A stretch of DNA of 64,000 nucleotides from Imperialibacter sp040222385 (lineage in GTDB: Bacteria > Bacteroidota > Bacteroidia > Cytophagales > Cyclobacteriaceae), in the NCBI RefSeq assembly GCF_040222385.1, contig NZ_JAVKDF010000056.1, positions 1-64,000 on the forward strand. Reading direction: 5' to 3'. Shown here piece by piece: positions 18,432-27,990 of the stretch. Made by a program: the position numbers and the translations under genes. The stretch's first letter is position 1. Each line of letters starts with the position of its first letter. The notes under the pieces were generated by a model that was not told the origin of the DNA, ran no database searches, and saw only the letters and a list, made by a program, of their open reading frames with translations.

Positions 18432-20192
18432 TTAATTTATAAACAATTCCTCGTTTGGATAACGATACCTCAATGTTTGCACTCTTCGTAGCATGCCTAC
18501 AAGCAGGGTAAGCGCACCCACCCGACCAATAAACATGATAAGAATAATCACTAGCCTGCTGCCGGTACTAAGACTCGATGTAATTCCCATGCTTAGCCCC
18601 ACGGTGCTGTAAGCCGAAAAGCATTCAAACGCCACCTGAATAAATGGTAGTTCCGGATCAAACATCGTAATCATAAATGTGGCCAGCCCGATAAATATCA
18701 ACGAAAGTGAGATAATGGCAAACGCTCTCCTGATCGACTTGTTGGAGATTTCTCTTTTGCCAAACTCCACCCTGTCTTTGCTGCGGGCCAGGCTTAGAAA
18801 GTTAAGGGTGGCCAGGAAGATCGTGGTAGTTTTTATGCCACCGCCGGTGGAGCCGGGCGAGGCTCCAATCCACATGAGCAACAATATGATCATGATGGTA
18901 TGAAGCTTCAATGCCGCATTGTCGACAGTGTTGAAACCAGCAGTTCGGGGCGTGACTGCACCGAAAAAGGCGGTCACCCATTTGCCAAATTCGTTGTGTT
19001 CGGCCAGCGTATTGTCGTATTCGAAGAAGTAGAAAAGCAAAGTGCCGGGGACTATGAGAAGTGCCGTTGTAATAAGTACGATCCTTGTGTGCAGGTTGAT
19101 CCTGATGGGTAGCCGATACACAATCCGCCGTTTTACCAGCCGGGCCACTATTGTGCGGGCTGACTCCCTAACATAGTTCACAAAATTGAAGACGATGGGA
19201 AAGCCCAACCCTCCGAAAATGAAGAGAAAAGCGATGACTAAATGCAGAGAGTAGTTGAAGCGATAGTTTAGATCGTACAGGCTATTACCAAGCGTAGAGA
19301 ATCCTGCGTTGCAGAAGGCCGATATGGAATGGAATCCGGCGAAGAGTACTCTGTCGACAAAACCTGGCAGCACTGCCTTGTTGAGCTGCGTGAATATGGC
19401 AATACCTCCTGCCAACTCAACCAGAAGGGTAAAAGCGACAATTGTTTTCACGATGCCACTTACCTCCGCCAGCCGGTTAGTATTTGTTACATCTTTTAGA
19501 AATAACTGGTTCTGGATGCTAAATCCACCTTTAAAAAAAAGGCCAAAAAAGCTGGTGAAGGTAAGAATGCCAATACCACCCACCTGAATGAGGCCAAGTA
19601 TCACAACCTGACCGAACGTAGTGAAATAAGAACCAGTGTCAACTACTATGAGGCCTGTAACGCACACAGCGCTTGTTGATGTAAAAAGAGCGTCTACAAA
19701 GCCAATACCCTCATAAGTGGCATTAGGCAGCATCAGCAGTCCGCAGCCCAGCAACACAATGAGCGCAAAGCTGAAGATAAAGAGATTGGCTGGATTCTTC
19801 GAAAGCTTGTAGAGGGATGTTGTGCGCCTTGAAAACTCTATTACAAAAATGAAAAAGCAGCCCCAGTAGCCAGTGAACTTATGGGTGAAAAAGCTCAACT
19901 GAGGATACAAGTGCGGGTTGATTGAAAACACTACATAGGCCAGCATGTAGATAGCCAGCAGTGCCTCTACCAGTCTTGACCGGAGTCGACTGGAATCGAG
20001 CATCCATGCGATAGTGCTTGCAACTGTAATCAGCACAAACAAGATGCCAGCAAGAACGGGAAGCAAGGTATGAAGGTAAACTTCAAGGACGCCGCTGTAG
20101 GGGAAGCCAACGTCAATAATCAGTAGAAACAAGCCAACACTGCTTACTCCCAGCGAAGACCAGTTGATGATATTGAGTGCTTTCCGTTTCAA
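18432..20192 (-). CDS. trkH: Potassium uptake membrane subunit, TrkH/KtrB family
   Basis: The 586 residues have many membrane segments. Pore-loop motifs include TSTSAVCVTGLIVVDTG, STLGNSLYD, PRTAGFNTVD and FSAYSTVGLSMG, each carrying the conserved selectivity-filter glycine of Trk/Ktr transporters. The N-terminal 130 residues add extra helices not present in the shortest KtrB proteins. It moves K+ (possibly with Na+) across the inner membrane together with the RCK protein encoded just downstream. Confidence 0.88.
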   Translation of the reverse strand: MKRKALNIINWSSLGVSSVGLFLLIIDVGFPYSGVLEVYLHTLLPVLAGILFVLITVASTIAWMLDSSRLRSRLVEALLAIYMLAYVVFSINPHLYPQLSFFTHKFTGYWGCFFIFVIEFSRRTTSLYKLSKNPANLFIFSFALIVLLGCGLLMLPNATYEGIGFVDALFTSTSAVCVTGLIVVDTGSYFTTFGQVVILGLIQVGGIGILTFTSFFGLFFKGGFSIQNQLFLKDVTNTNRLAEVSGIVKTIVAFTLLVELAGGIAIFTQLNKAVLPGFVDRVLFAGFHSISAFCNAGFSTLGNSLYDLNYRFNYSLHLVIAFLFIFGGLGFPIVFNFVNYVRESARTIVARLVKRRIVYRLPIRINLHTRIVLITTALLIVPGTLLFYFFEYDNTLAEHNEFGKWVTAFFGAVTPRTAGFNTVDNAALKLHTIMIILLLMWIGASPGSTGGGIKTTTIFLATLNFLSLARSKDRVEFGKREISNKSIRRAFAIISLSLIFIGLATFMITMFDPELPFIQVAFECFSAYSTVGLSMGITSSLSTGSRLVIILIMFIGRVGALTLLVGMLRRVQTLRYRYPNEELFIN

Positions 20193-20343
20193 ATTTTTTG
20201 TACTTCTGCGTTCGGTGGATGATATTTTACCAGAAAGCTAAGCATCGTTCATTTAAAACGGCAGTAGATATAGATTAAAATTAAGCTTTTTGCCAAACCA
20301 GGAAAAAGAGAAATTTCCAGGCAATGATTTCCCGTTTTTTGGG

Positions 20344-20514
20344 TCACTTTCTACCAACCACTGCGTATATAATAGCGGTAACTATGCTAAATAGCAGCGC
20401 ACATATTGTCCATAGTAATTTTGTGCCCGAACTCATAGACTTGCGGTTCGCCCATACGTCATAAATGACCCATACAGCGCAAAGAACGGCAACGATATAA
20501 AGTAGATTGTTCAT
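20344..20514 (-). CDS. Small two-helix membrane protein (PLDc_N-like)
   Basis: This 56-residue gene starts MNNLLYIVAVLCAVWVIYDV and ends VVGRK. Two transmembrane helices flank a short polar loop (WANRKSMSSGTKLLW). The pattern matches the phospholipase-D-nuclease N-terminal family of small membrane proteins. It stands alone between the trkH gene and the next minus-strand gene. The role is unknown. Confidence 0.6.
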   Translation of the reverse strand: MNNLLYIVAVLCAVWVIYDVWANRKSMSSGTKLLWTICALLFSIVTAIIYAVVGRK

Positions 20515-20600
20515 TTGAATTTTGGTTGGTTATCTCCACAAGATAGAGATATTCTCAATACCAATATTGCTTTACTGTCTGTCAGAATTAAATGAGTGCA

Positions 20601-21032
20601 TCAGGTCAGCCGCCAGGAAGGATCTCTTTTCAGTGTTTTGATTTTGTCTGCTTTTCTGAACCGCAGCGCCGACCAGTCGTCGTCCACCGCTACCATACGC
20701 ACGCCTTCGAAGCCCAGTTTTCCAAGCGATGCCCATCCATGGTCACGATGGATTTCAGCTTTGTACTTTTTGGAGCTCTTCTTAGGGTATACAAACCAAA
20801 ACGGGGCGTCGTCTGTCAGCTTTGGCGCCAGCTCCAGACTCAGTTCGGTAATGGCCTGTTCTGTTTTTACAAACACGAGCACAAAGCCAAAGTTGTCGGC
20901 GGAGCTGATTTGGGTATAAACGGTTCCCAGCTTCTCAAAGTCCCTGATATGAGGTGCGAACTCATCCGGAGACTCAAATATGCCTATCGCCTGCTGAGCT
21001 TTGTAGTTAAGTTTTTTGATAAGATCTGTCAT
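20601..21032 (-). CDS. Conserved hypothetical cytosolic protein
   Basis: I chose the internal ATG at 21032 (MTDLIKKLNYKAQQAIGIF), which gives 143 residues; the longer frame to 21080 adds an unlikely leader. The protein has alternating strands and helices without cysteine or histidine motifs (GFVLVFVKTEQAITELSLEL, DAPFWFVYPKKSSKKY, GFEGVRMVAVDDDWSALRFRK). It resembles small Bacteroidota proteins of unknown function that sit near DinB genes. It lies just downstream of the DinB gene on the same strand. Confidence 0.6.
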   Translation of the reverse strand: MTDLIKKLNYKAQQAIGIFESPDEFAPHIRDFEKLGTVYTQISSADNFGFVLVFVKTEQAITELSLELAPKLTDDAPFWFVYPKKSSKKYKAEIHRDHGWASLGKLGFEGVRMVAVDDDWSALRFRKADKIKTLKRDPSWRLT

Positions 21033-21096
21033 GGTTTGGTTTTTTACCTGAAAACGATGAGTCAAATGAGCGAAAATCATGCAAGACCAGAAGACA

Positions 21097-21675
21097 TTAT
21101 CTGGCAGGAAAAAGGGGCTGCTGGGTAACCCGTTTGGCTTGATTTACGTGCCTCTCCGCATGGCCCACCACAATTTGTAGCGTGTCGTACAGCGAGTAGG
21201 TCACCAGCCTTGACACCGGCGAAGTAATAATGACGGTAGTATGATCTACATGATCCATCGCTATCATTTTTCTAGTCAACAGCTTGAGGCTATCAGTAAA
21301 GTCTTTCACAATATGCTGGCTAAGCCTGCCTGCGGTTGGCCGGAATATCGCCGGCGACTTCGATTTACGCTTGACCTCCGGCCCCAGGTACTCCACCAGT
21401 TGCCCGCCCCAGAAGCTGTGCCAAAAAGCAGGCATTTTCTGCCAAAAAGTGGGCTCGTACCTGCCATCAGCAATTTTGTCAAACTGTGGATAGTATTGTT
21501 TGTTCGTCGTCATGATATGGTCAAGGCATTCTCTGACGCTCCACTGGTTCTTCGCCGGCTTCCAGCCTAACTGCTGCGCCGACAGGTCTCCGAATACATT
21601 GTTGACCTCAGCAATCAACTCCTCCATCTTATCAAGATGCGATTGAATATTGACATTGTGGAAGCTCTGACTCAT
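21097..21675 (-). CDS. DinB-family protein (metal-binding four-helix bundle)
   Basis: The 192 residues have the DinB_2 layout: an N-terminal helix with NQWSVRECLDHIM (H53) and a C-terminal G-HAERH motif (H172, H176), which together give the usual three-histidine metal site. Family members are thiol-dependent transferases or damage-associated proteins. The gene is upstream of, and co-directional with, the hypothetical at 20601. Confidence 0.75.
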   Translation of the reverse strand: MSQSFHNVNIQSHLDKMEELIAEVNNVFGDLSAQQLGWKPAKNQWSVRECLDHIMTTNKQYYPQFDKIADGRYEPTFWQKMPAFWHSFWGGQLVEYLGPEVKRKSKSPAIFRPTAGRLSQHIVKDFTDSLKLLTRKMIAMDHVDHTTVIITSPVSRLVTYSLYDTLQIVVGHAERHVNQAKRVTQQPLFPAR

Positions 21676-21865
21676 GACGATTCATTTGAAAACCAATTTA
21701 CGGCTTAATTGTCACATTGTACACCCTGCGGTCGTTGCTGTTCGCTGGCGGACGCTATGGTGTTGCCAGCTCCTTACAAAGGGCCTTTTAAGCTATATTT
21801 GGGCAGGATTTATTTGGTAAGCTATTTGCCAACACATGTGCCACAGGGCAACTAAACTCACCGAT

Positions 21866-24271
21866 ATGTTCAAAAGCTACCTTACCATCGCCTTTCGAAG
21901 TTTCTGGAAAAATAAGTTTTATTCACTGCTCAACATCTTTGGTCTCGCCTCCGGCGTGGCGAGTTGTTTGCTCATTTTCCTTTTTGTGTCTCATGAGCTT
22001 GGCTACGATCAGTTCTTCAAGGAGAAGGAACGCATATTTAGAGTGGTGACTTCCGCAGTCATGGGTGAAGAGAAAGGCAGGATCGCCGTTTCTGGCAGTA
22101 TCCTGGGCCCAATTGCTAAAAGAGAGGTGCCTGGCGTGGAGCTGTTCTGCCGTTATGCTGATGTGGGCATTTTTAAGCCGACCATTGTAAAAGAAGGGGA
22201 AAGGGTGTTTATGGAGAAGACATTTTCTTATGCCGACTCCTCATTCTTTAAAGTGTTTTCGTTTGACCTGATAGAAGGAGATGTTGAGACGGCTTTGAAG
22301 GATCCGAGTTCGGTAGTGATCACATCCTCCATGGCCAAAAAGTATTTTCCGGGCGGCAGCCCTATGGGAAAGACATTGAGAATCAACAACAATACCGACA
22401 AGAAGGTAACTGGTGTGGTGGCAGATCCGCCTGCCAATAGCCACCTGCAGTTCAACTTCATCTGCGCTTTTCATAGCATGGAGGATGGAGAGCAGTGGTT
22501 TCCCATGAACTACATCACCTATTTAACGCTGGCTGAGGGAGTAGATGCCGGCGAAGTGGGAACGAAAATAAATGCTATCGTTGAAAGAGAGCTTGGAGAG
22601 CAACTGGAGGGGTCGGGCATGTCTGTGTCGTTTGAAATGCAGCCGGTAACTGACATATACATGGACAGTAATTTACAGGCCGACATTGGTCAGAGAGGGA
22701 ACATGTCCAACACGCTTGCTTTTGCCCTGATTGGCGTTTTCATTTTACTGGTGGCCTGCGTGAATTATATCAACCTGACGACGGCCCGCTCGGAAAAAAG
22801 AGCCCGTGAGGTAGGCATCAGAAAGGTAATGGGTGCGGTAAGAACGCACATTATCCTACAGTTTTACGGCGAAACCCTTATCATCACTTTCCTGGCAGTG
22901 CTTTTAGCCGTAGGCATTACTGAATTCACGCTACCCGCTTTTAACGAGCTCATTGGGCAGAAGATATCGGTCAGCTATTTTGACAACCCTGGCTGGATAG
23001 CGCTGCTGGCAGCCGTTGTTTTTGCCATTACCCTGATCGCTGGAAGCTACCCGGCGCTGTATTTGTCACAGTTCATCCCGGTGAAGGTGCTCAAGGGCAC
23101 TTTCAACCCCGGCAAGGCAGGCGACATGTTTCGCAAAGCGCTGGTCATTTTCCAATTCAGTATTTCTATTTTTCTGATTTTGGGCACTTTGGTCATCTAC
23201 CAGCAGCTCAATTTCACCAACAGCAAAGACCTGGGCTACAATTCAGAACAGGTAATTGTTGTGCCCTTTGCCGATAGAAAGATGTTCAACAAGTTTGAGG
23301 CCTTCAGCAGCGAGCTAAAGCAGAATAGTGCCATTGGGGATGTGAGCAGAGGCTCGGCCATGATGGGCAATATTCTCGCCACCTGGTCGTCGTACAAAGA
23401 CGGCATGGATCCCAACAAGGGTATTCGTACCCTTGGGTTTACCACCGACGATCAAATGGTAAATACCCTCGGTATCGAGCTGCTGGCAGGGGAGGGCTTC
23501 AATGCTACCTCCATGCAGCTGAACGATAGCACCGATGAACCACTCAATAGCCATGTGGTAGTGAACGAAGCGTTGGTGCGCATGCTGGGCTGGAGAACTG
23601 AGGAGGCCGTTGGACAAACACTCCATTATGGAGACGAAGCAAGCGGAAAGATAGTAGGGGTGATGAAAGATTTTCATTTCAACTCACTAAGGAGCCAAAT
23701 TGACCCACTTTTCTTTTTTGTCAGCCCGTGGCAGGACAGGTATGTGTACGTGAAAGTCAATAACATCAACGACCCCGCCGGTGTGAATCATGTGCGTGAC
23801 GTTTGGATGAACATCTTTGCCGATGCACCCTTTGAGTACAGCCTGCTTGATACTGAGCTACAGAGGCTTTATGACAGCGAGCAACGACAGGCCAGCGTGT
23901 TGGTGCTGTTTACCCTGCTCTCGGTCGTGATTGGTGTGTTGGGGCTGTTTGGCCTGACCAACTACATGATCGAAAAACGCACGAAGGAAATAGGCATAAG
24001 AAAAACCCTGGGTGCGAATGTGATCGGACTGGTGCGGCTGCTGTCGTGGGATTTTCTGAAACTGGTGCTGATCGCCAACCTGATCGCCTGGCCATTTGCC
24101 TGGTATTTTATGAACGGCTGGCTGGAAAATTTTGCCTATCACATTAGCATGAGCTGGGTATATTTTGCCGTAACCGGCGTTACGGTAGTTGCAGTCGCTT
24201 TCCTCACGGTGGCCTGGCACAGCATCAACACCGCCAGAATGAACCCGGTGAAGTCGCTGAGGTATGAGTGA
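21866..24271 (+). CDS. MacB/FtsX-type ABC transporter permease
   Basis: I chose the ATG at 21866 (MFKSYLTIAFRSFWKNKFYS), which begins with the usual amphipathic helix; this gives 801 residues. The order is one transmembrane helix, a periplasmic MacB-PCD domain, an FtsX three-helix block, a second periplasmic domain, and a C-terminal FtsX block with LGLFGLTNYMIEKRTKEIGIRKTLGA. EVGIRKVMGA and EIGIRKTLGA are the two coupling-helix motifs. No ATPase gene is adjacent, as is common for this Bacteroidota family. It may export peptides or lipids, or act in envelope stress signalling. Confidence 0.82.
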   Translation: MFKSYLTIAFRSFWKNKFYSLLNIFGLASGVASCLLIFLFVSHELGYDQFFKEKERIFRVVTSAVMGEEKGRIAVSGSILGPIAKREVPGVELFCRYADVGIFKPTIVKEGERVFMEKTFSYADSSFFKVFSFDLIEGDVETALKDPSSVVITSSMAKKYFPGGSPMGKTLRINNNTDKKVTGVVADPPANSHLQFNFICAFHSMEDGEQWFPMNYITYLTLAEGVDAGEVGTKINAIVERELGEQLEGSGMSVSFEMQPVTDIYMDSNLQADIGQRGNMSNTLAFALIGVFILLVACVNYINLTTARSEKRAREVGIRKVMGAVRTHIILQFYGETLIITFLAVLLAVGITEFTLPAFNELIGQKISVSYFDNPGWIALLAAVVFAITLIAGSYPALYLSQFIPVKVLKGTFNPGKAGDMFRKALVIFQFSISIFLILGTLVIYQQLNFTNSKDLGYNSEQVIVVPFADRKMFNKFEAFSSELKQNSAIGDVSRGSAMMGNILATWSSYKDGMDPNKGIRTLGFTTDDQMVNTLGIELLAGEGFNATSMQLNDSTDEPLNSHVVVNEALVRMLGWRTEEAVGQTLHYGDEASGKIVGVMKDFHFNSLRSQIDPLFFFVSPWQDRYVYVKVNNINDPAGVNHVRDVWMNIFADAPFEYSLLDTELQRLYDSEQRQASVLVLFTLLSVVIGVLGLFGLTNYMIEKRTKEIGIRKTLGANVIGLVRLLSWDFLKLVLIANLIAWPFAWYFMNGWLENFAYHISMSWVYFAVTGVTVVAVAFLTVAWHSINTARMNPVKSLRYE

Positions 24272-24307
24272 GGTAGGGGACGGAAGACCGGAGAACGAAG
24301 ATGGGAG

Positions 24308-24517
24308 CAGGCGTCGGCACGGCCAGCAGGCCCAGTGCAGGGGCGCCCAGCTCAGGGCTCGTACCTCTCCAAGCCCTGAAAGGGCGTATACCCAAAGGAT
24401 GTTGGTGAAGCCACATCCTACAGGAAAGTGCCCCCAGTTTGGCCAGGCGTCGGTACGGCCAGCAGGTCTTGTGCGATAGAGCCGTTAGCCGCCCGAAAGG
24501 CGGAAACATCGGGGCCG
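24308..24517. repeat. Cluster of GC-rich REP-like repeats
   Basis: A 31-base direct repeat beginning CAGGCGTCGG occurs at 308-338 and 444-474; the first 23 bases differ at one position. Between and after them are short palindromes: GCCCT-GAA-AGGGC at 373-385, AGGATGT/ACATCCT at 396-419, and CCGCC-CGAAA-GGCGG at 489-503. The segment has no gene. The structure resembles dispersed REP elements mobilised by RAYT transposases, one of which is encoded at 62172. Confidence 0.55.
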
Positions 24518-24922
24518 TCAGCCGTCGGATTGGTTCGATCCAATCAAATCCCACAAATTACCATACAAGTCAGCAAAAACAGCCACAGTACCATATTCTT
24601 CCTGCGAAGGCTCACGAACAATTTTGATGCCCTGATCAAGCAGGTTTTGGTAGTCTGCTTTGAAGTCGTCGGTATGGAGGAAGAGGAACACTCTGCCGCC
24701 GGTTTGGTTGCCCACCCTGGTTTGTTGTTCGTCGCTGGCGGCCTTAGCCAGCAACAGCAGGCAACCATCGGTTCCGCCAGGAGGTGCCACAAGCACCCAT
24801 CTTTTGGTCTCGCTCAGGCGAGTGTCTTCCACAAGGGTGAAGCGGAGCTTTTTTGTATAAAACTCAATGGCTTCGTCGTAGTCGGCCACCACGAGAGCGA
24901 TATGCTTTAGCAGCTGTGTCAT
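24518..24922 (-). CDS. VOC-family (glyoxalase/bleomycin-resistance fold) protein
   Basis: The 134 residues have the two-module beta-alpha-beta-beta-beta fold, starting LLKHIALVVADYDEAIEFYTKKLRFTLVED and ending with TVAVFADLYGNLWDLIG. H8 and the acidic residues of the second module could bind a metal. Many VOC proteins are uncharacterised dioxygenase-, lyase- or resistance-like enzymes, so the substrate is unknown. Its start lies 4 bases after the stop of the SMP-30-like gene, so the two are probably co-transcribed. Confidence 0.75.
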   Translation of the reverse strand: MTQLLKHIALVVADYDEAIEFYTKKLRFTLVEDTRLSETKRWVLVAPPGGTDGCLLLLAKAASDEQQTRVGNQTGGRVFLFLHTDDFKADYQNLLDQGIKIVREPSQEEYGTVAVFADLYGNLWDLIGSNQSDG

Positions 24923-24925
24923 TGT

Positions 24926-25813
24926 CTAGTAACCCTTGCCCGCAATATCGTTCTGAAACTTCTCCATGCCTTTTCTATCCTGCAGGGTCACGAAAACAGT
25001 TTTGCCATCCGCACCACCAAAAACCAGGTTGCTGCACTTTTTGCCGGTCAGTGTTACCTCTCTTACTAGTTCTCCGGCTGGGTTCAATACCGCAATAACG
25101 CCTTTGCCATATCGGGCCACATAAAGGTTCCCCTCCTTGTCGCATTTCATACCGTCAAATCCGAAGTCGTCGAAGGAAGCGAACAGCCTTTTATTCGAGA
25201 TATCACCATTGGCATCCACGTCAAACGCCCAGATTTTTAGCTGCACACTTTCATTCACATACAGCGTCTTTTCATCGGGACTCAGCTCAATGCCGTTGGT
25301 GGTGCCCATGGCGCTGTCGAGTAACACAGTGGTGCCGTCTGCATCAATTCTCCAGATTTGCCCGGTTTTGTCTCCCCAGTTGGGGTCAGAGGCGTAGAGC
25401 CTGCCTCGGCTGTCGATGGAGAGGTCGTTGGGCTGATTGAAAGCGTCGTTGTGGGCAAAGGTGGAAACCGCTTTGGTGGCCATATCAACGGCCAGCACAT
25501 TGTGGCCGGTGTAGTCGGCCAGGTACATGGTGCCGTCTTGCCCAAATTTGATGCTGTTGGCGGTGCTGCCCTCGGGCAGGGTCAAAAAGAGGGAGGCCGT
25601 GCCGTCAGCCTCCACCTTGCCAATGGTGCCGTCTTCTCCAAAGTTGACCACGTACAGGTTGCCTTCGACATCGAAAGCCGGCCCCTCGATGTTGTTGGTG
25701 AAGAGGTTTTCGGCTGTGAAATCCGTGGCTTTGAACAACTCGGCTGATTTTTTTTCCGAGCAGGAAAAAAGGATGAAAAACAGGCTGTTTAAGTAGATTA
25801 GGGTCTTTTTCAT
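24926..25813 (-). CDS. SMP-30/gluconolactonase-like lipoprotein beta-propeller
   Basis: I chose the ATG at 25813 (MKKTLIYLNSLFFILFSCSEKK), which gives a lipoprotein signal with the lipobox Cys near residue 18; an upstream ATG at 25831 is less likely. The body is a six-bladed propeller with blade motifs GPAFDVEGNLYVVNF, NDLSIDSRGRLYASD and NGIELSPDEKTLYVNES, as in the SMP-30/gluconolaconase/LRE family. A lactonase activity in the periplasm is possible. The VOC gene follows after 3 bases. Confidence 0.78.
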   Translation of the reverse strand: MKKTLIYLNSLFFILFSCSEKKSAELFKATDFTAENLFTNNIEGPAFDVEGNLYVVNFGEDGTIGKVEADGTASLFLTLPEGSTANSIKFGQDGTMYLADYTGHNVLAVDMATKAVSTFAHNDAFNQPNDLSIDSRGRLYASDPNWGDKTGQIWRIDADGTTVLLDSAMGTTNGIELSPDEKTLYVNESVQLKIWAFDVDANGDISNKRLFASFDDFGFDGMKCDKEGNLYVARYGKGVIAVLNPAGELVREVTLTGKKCSNLVFGGADGKTVFVTLQDRKGMEKFQNDIAGKGY

Positions 25814-25912
25814 GATCTGGCTTTGCCTCAAAGTTAAAAGGAAAGTCGTTCAAAAATATTTTTTGGAACAATCTTTGGCTTATTGCTGGCATGAACCAAA
25901 AAATCTAATGAT

Positions 25913-26467
25913 ATGAAAAAGCTCATTTACTCCGCCTTTGTTGCTCTGCTCTTTATCAGTCAATCCTGCGTTGGCCCTGAGGGCCCTCCCGGCCCACAGG
26001 GCTTTGATGGCTATGATGGTGTCGACGGAAAAGATGGTGAAGAAGCCTATGTGTTTGAATTCGTCTTCGACTTTGAATCGCCCGATTATGGCGTCCTTCT
26101 TGAGTACCCCGATGGATTTACTGCATTGGACTCCGATGTGGTTTTGGTTTACCTGCTGTGGGATACACTCGATGATGGCACTGAAGTGTGGCGATTGCTG
26201 CCACAGTCTATGATCACCGACTTTGGGTTTCTTCAGTACAATTTCGACTTCACCAAGTTCGACACAAGGGTATTTCTTGATTCCGACTTCAACCTCGACA
26301 ACCTTGGCTCGCCGTTTCTCGACAACTGGCTGGCAAGGGTAGTGGTAGTGCCCGGGCAGTTTAGCGGACGAATGGACTACACTGACTATGACGCTGTAAA
26401 AGAAACTTTTAACCTGCCAGACAAGGAAATACCCGCTGGCTACGTTATATCCGAACGACCGGAATAA
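25913..26467 (+). CDS. Small lipoprotein with collagen-like segment
   Basis: The 184 residues have a lipoprotein signal (LFISQSC, C19). Seven Gly-x-y triplets follow at once, from GPEGPPGPQ to GKDGE, then a beta-rich acidic domain of about 140 residues. Collagen-like spacers next to the lipid anchor recur in Bacteroidota lipoproteins and probably hold the domain away from the membrane. Function is not known. It ends before a strong terminator. Confidence 0.7.
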   Translation: MKKLIYSAFVALLFISQSCVGPEGPPGPQGFDGYDGVDGKDGEEAYVFEFVFDFESPDYGVLLEYPDGFTALDSDVVLVYLLWDTLDDGTEVWRLLPQSMITDFGFLQYNFDFTKFDTRVFLDSDFNLDNLGSPFLDNWLARVVVVPGQFSGRMDYTDYDAVKETFNLPDKEIPAGYVISERPE

Positions 26468-26501
26468 GCAGGTGTATGGATAATATGTTCCGGTATTAAA
26501 A

Positions 26502-26526
26502 AACCCGGCCTTTGGCCGGGTTTTTC
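26502..26526 (+). terminator. Rho-independent terminator
   Basis: ACCCGGCC, loop TTT, GGCCGGGT at 503-521, flanked by an A-run on the left and TTTTT on the right. It is a strong 8-bp GC stem just after the collagen-like lipoprotein gene. Confidence 0.9.
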
Positions 26527-26612
26527 GTTTTTTCCCGTCAGCCAATAGCAATGTGCCCCAGGGTTGTTTTCCTCCCACAGGGTTGATAAATTTAAAGCCA
26601 GACTTTCGTTTT

Positions 26613-27308
26613 ATGGCAAAAAAGAAAAAGAGCACATCGGACAAAATTGAATGGCTAAACCACGTCCTTGGATTTGCAGGAGTGGTTTTGGGTGTGCTGA
26701 TAGCCTTTTGGCTTAACAACTGGGCGGGTAACAGGCGGGAGCAGCAAATAGCAGAGGTGGCTTTGAAAAATATTCGAAGTGAAGTAGCAAGAAATCAGTC
26801 TGCCATGGATACGCTAGTTCAAGTTAACGCACGTCAGCTCGGCTTTTTGGATGCTTACCTTCCATTGGTGGATGATGATATGACATTCTTAGGCTCCAGT
26901 AGTCAATTTGATTCCCTTCAGGCGCAATTCCCGGACTTACTGCTAGCGAGAGGTAGGCTTGATATAGAAATCGAATTGCTTGGCTTGCCTGAAGTGGCGT
27001 GGAAAACGAGCCTCAATTCTTCCATATTGTCATCAATTGATTTTAATCTCTTGTACGCAATTAACGAATCCTATGATCTTCAGGAAAAGGTAGCCGGCAT
27101 AGATAACCTGTTAATCAGTGACCTGAGAAATATTGGAAATGGCAGGAAGAATGATTTCCACAGCTTCCAGCGAACGTTGGGCACGTATATGCAGTTGTCG
27201 GAGCAGTTGCTACTAGAGAAATACCCCAGATGTCTGAAAGAAATTGATCTTTTTTTAGCCGACGGTAGTAGAGATACTGATGCATTGGTACTTGATACCA
27301 TCAAATAG
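26613..27308 (+). CDS. Single-pass membrane protein, DUF6090-like
   Basis: I chose the ATG at 26613 (MAKKKKSTSDKIEWLNH), giving 231 residues; the longer frame reads into the terminator region. A basic start is followed by one helix (VLGFAGVVLGVLIAFWLNNW) and a long alpha-helical extracytoplasmic part with many Gln, Asn and Leu (EVARNQSAMDTLVQVN). This matches a Bacteroidota family of unknown function. A scaffold or sensor role is only a guess. Confidence 0.6.
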   Translation: MAKKKKSTSDKIEWLNHVLGFAGVVLGVLIAFWLNNWAGNRREQQIAEVALKNIRSEVARNQSAMDTLVQVNARQLGFLDAYLPLVDDDMTFLGSSSQFDSLQAQFPDLLLARGRLDIEIELLGLPEVAWKTSLNSSILSSIDFNLLYAINESYDLQEKVAGIDNLLISDLRNIGNGRKNDFHSFQRTLGTYMQLSEQLLLEKYPRCLKEIDLFLADGSRDTDALVLDTIK

Positions 27309-27381
27309 CTATTGTTTTTTGTTTAGCATACAGCTATTATAGCCTAACAAATTTTTTATCGACATACTAATTGCCCAAACC

Positions 27382-27945
27382 ATGGAATTCAAATTGGTGA
27401 AAATCGGTAACCAGATATGGATGGCCGACAACCTGGACGTAGATACTTATCGCAACGGTGACCCCATCCCCGAAGTAACCGACACTGACGAATGGGACCG
27501 CCTCACCACCGGCGCCTGGTGCTACTACAACAACGACCCTGAAATGGGCAAGCTGTATGGCAAGCTCTACAACTGGTATGCCCTGGTCGACCCCAGAGGG
27601 CTGGCGCCAGAGGGCTTTAGAATCGCCAGCGACGACGACTGGAAACTGCTCCTGCAAACCGTGGGCGGACATTTAACGGCTGGTGCCATCCTCAAGTCAA
27701 CTGAGCTGTGGAAGGCACCCAACGAAGGCGCTACCAACCAGGCAGGCTTCAGTGCCAAGCCAGGCGGGCTCTGCGACGACGACTGCTCCTTTATGGACAG
27801 AGGCACCATTGGCTACTGGTGGACGCCCGACGAAGAAGGCAAAAAACTCGCCTGGAGCTACATCATGGAGTACGACAACGACCACGTAAACCGCAGCTAC
27901 TACGAGAAAAAGGACGGCCTCTCGGTGCGCTGCCTAAAGGCGTAG
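27382..27945 (+). CDS. FISUMP-domain protein
   Basis: The 187 residues match the Fibrobacter succinogenes major paralogous domain: VKIGNQIWMADNLDVDTYRNG at the start, GAWCYYNNDPEMGKLYGKLYNWYAL, GFRIASDDDWKLL, and the terminal DGLSVRCLK. The fold is related to C-type lectins or formylglycine-enzyme-like domains. There is no signal peptide, which is unusual because most members are exported. Function unknown. Confidence 0.78.
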   Translation: MEFKLVKIGNQIWMADNLDVDTYRNGDPIPEVTDTDEWDRLTTGAWCYYNNDPEMGKLYGKLYNWYALVDPRGLAPEGFRIASDDDWKLLLQTVGGHLTAGAILKSTELWKAPNEGATNQAGFSAKPGGLCDDDCSFMDRGTIGYWWTPDEEGKKLAWSYIMEYDNDHVNRSYYEKKDGLSVRCLKA

Positions 27946-27990
27946 TCGGTCTTTTTCCTATCCTTTCGAAGCCCGATAATCGGCGACATT

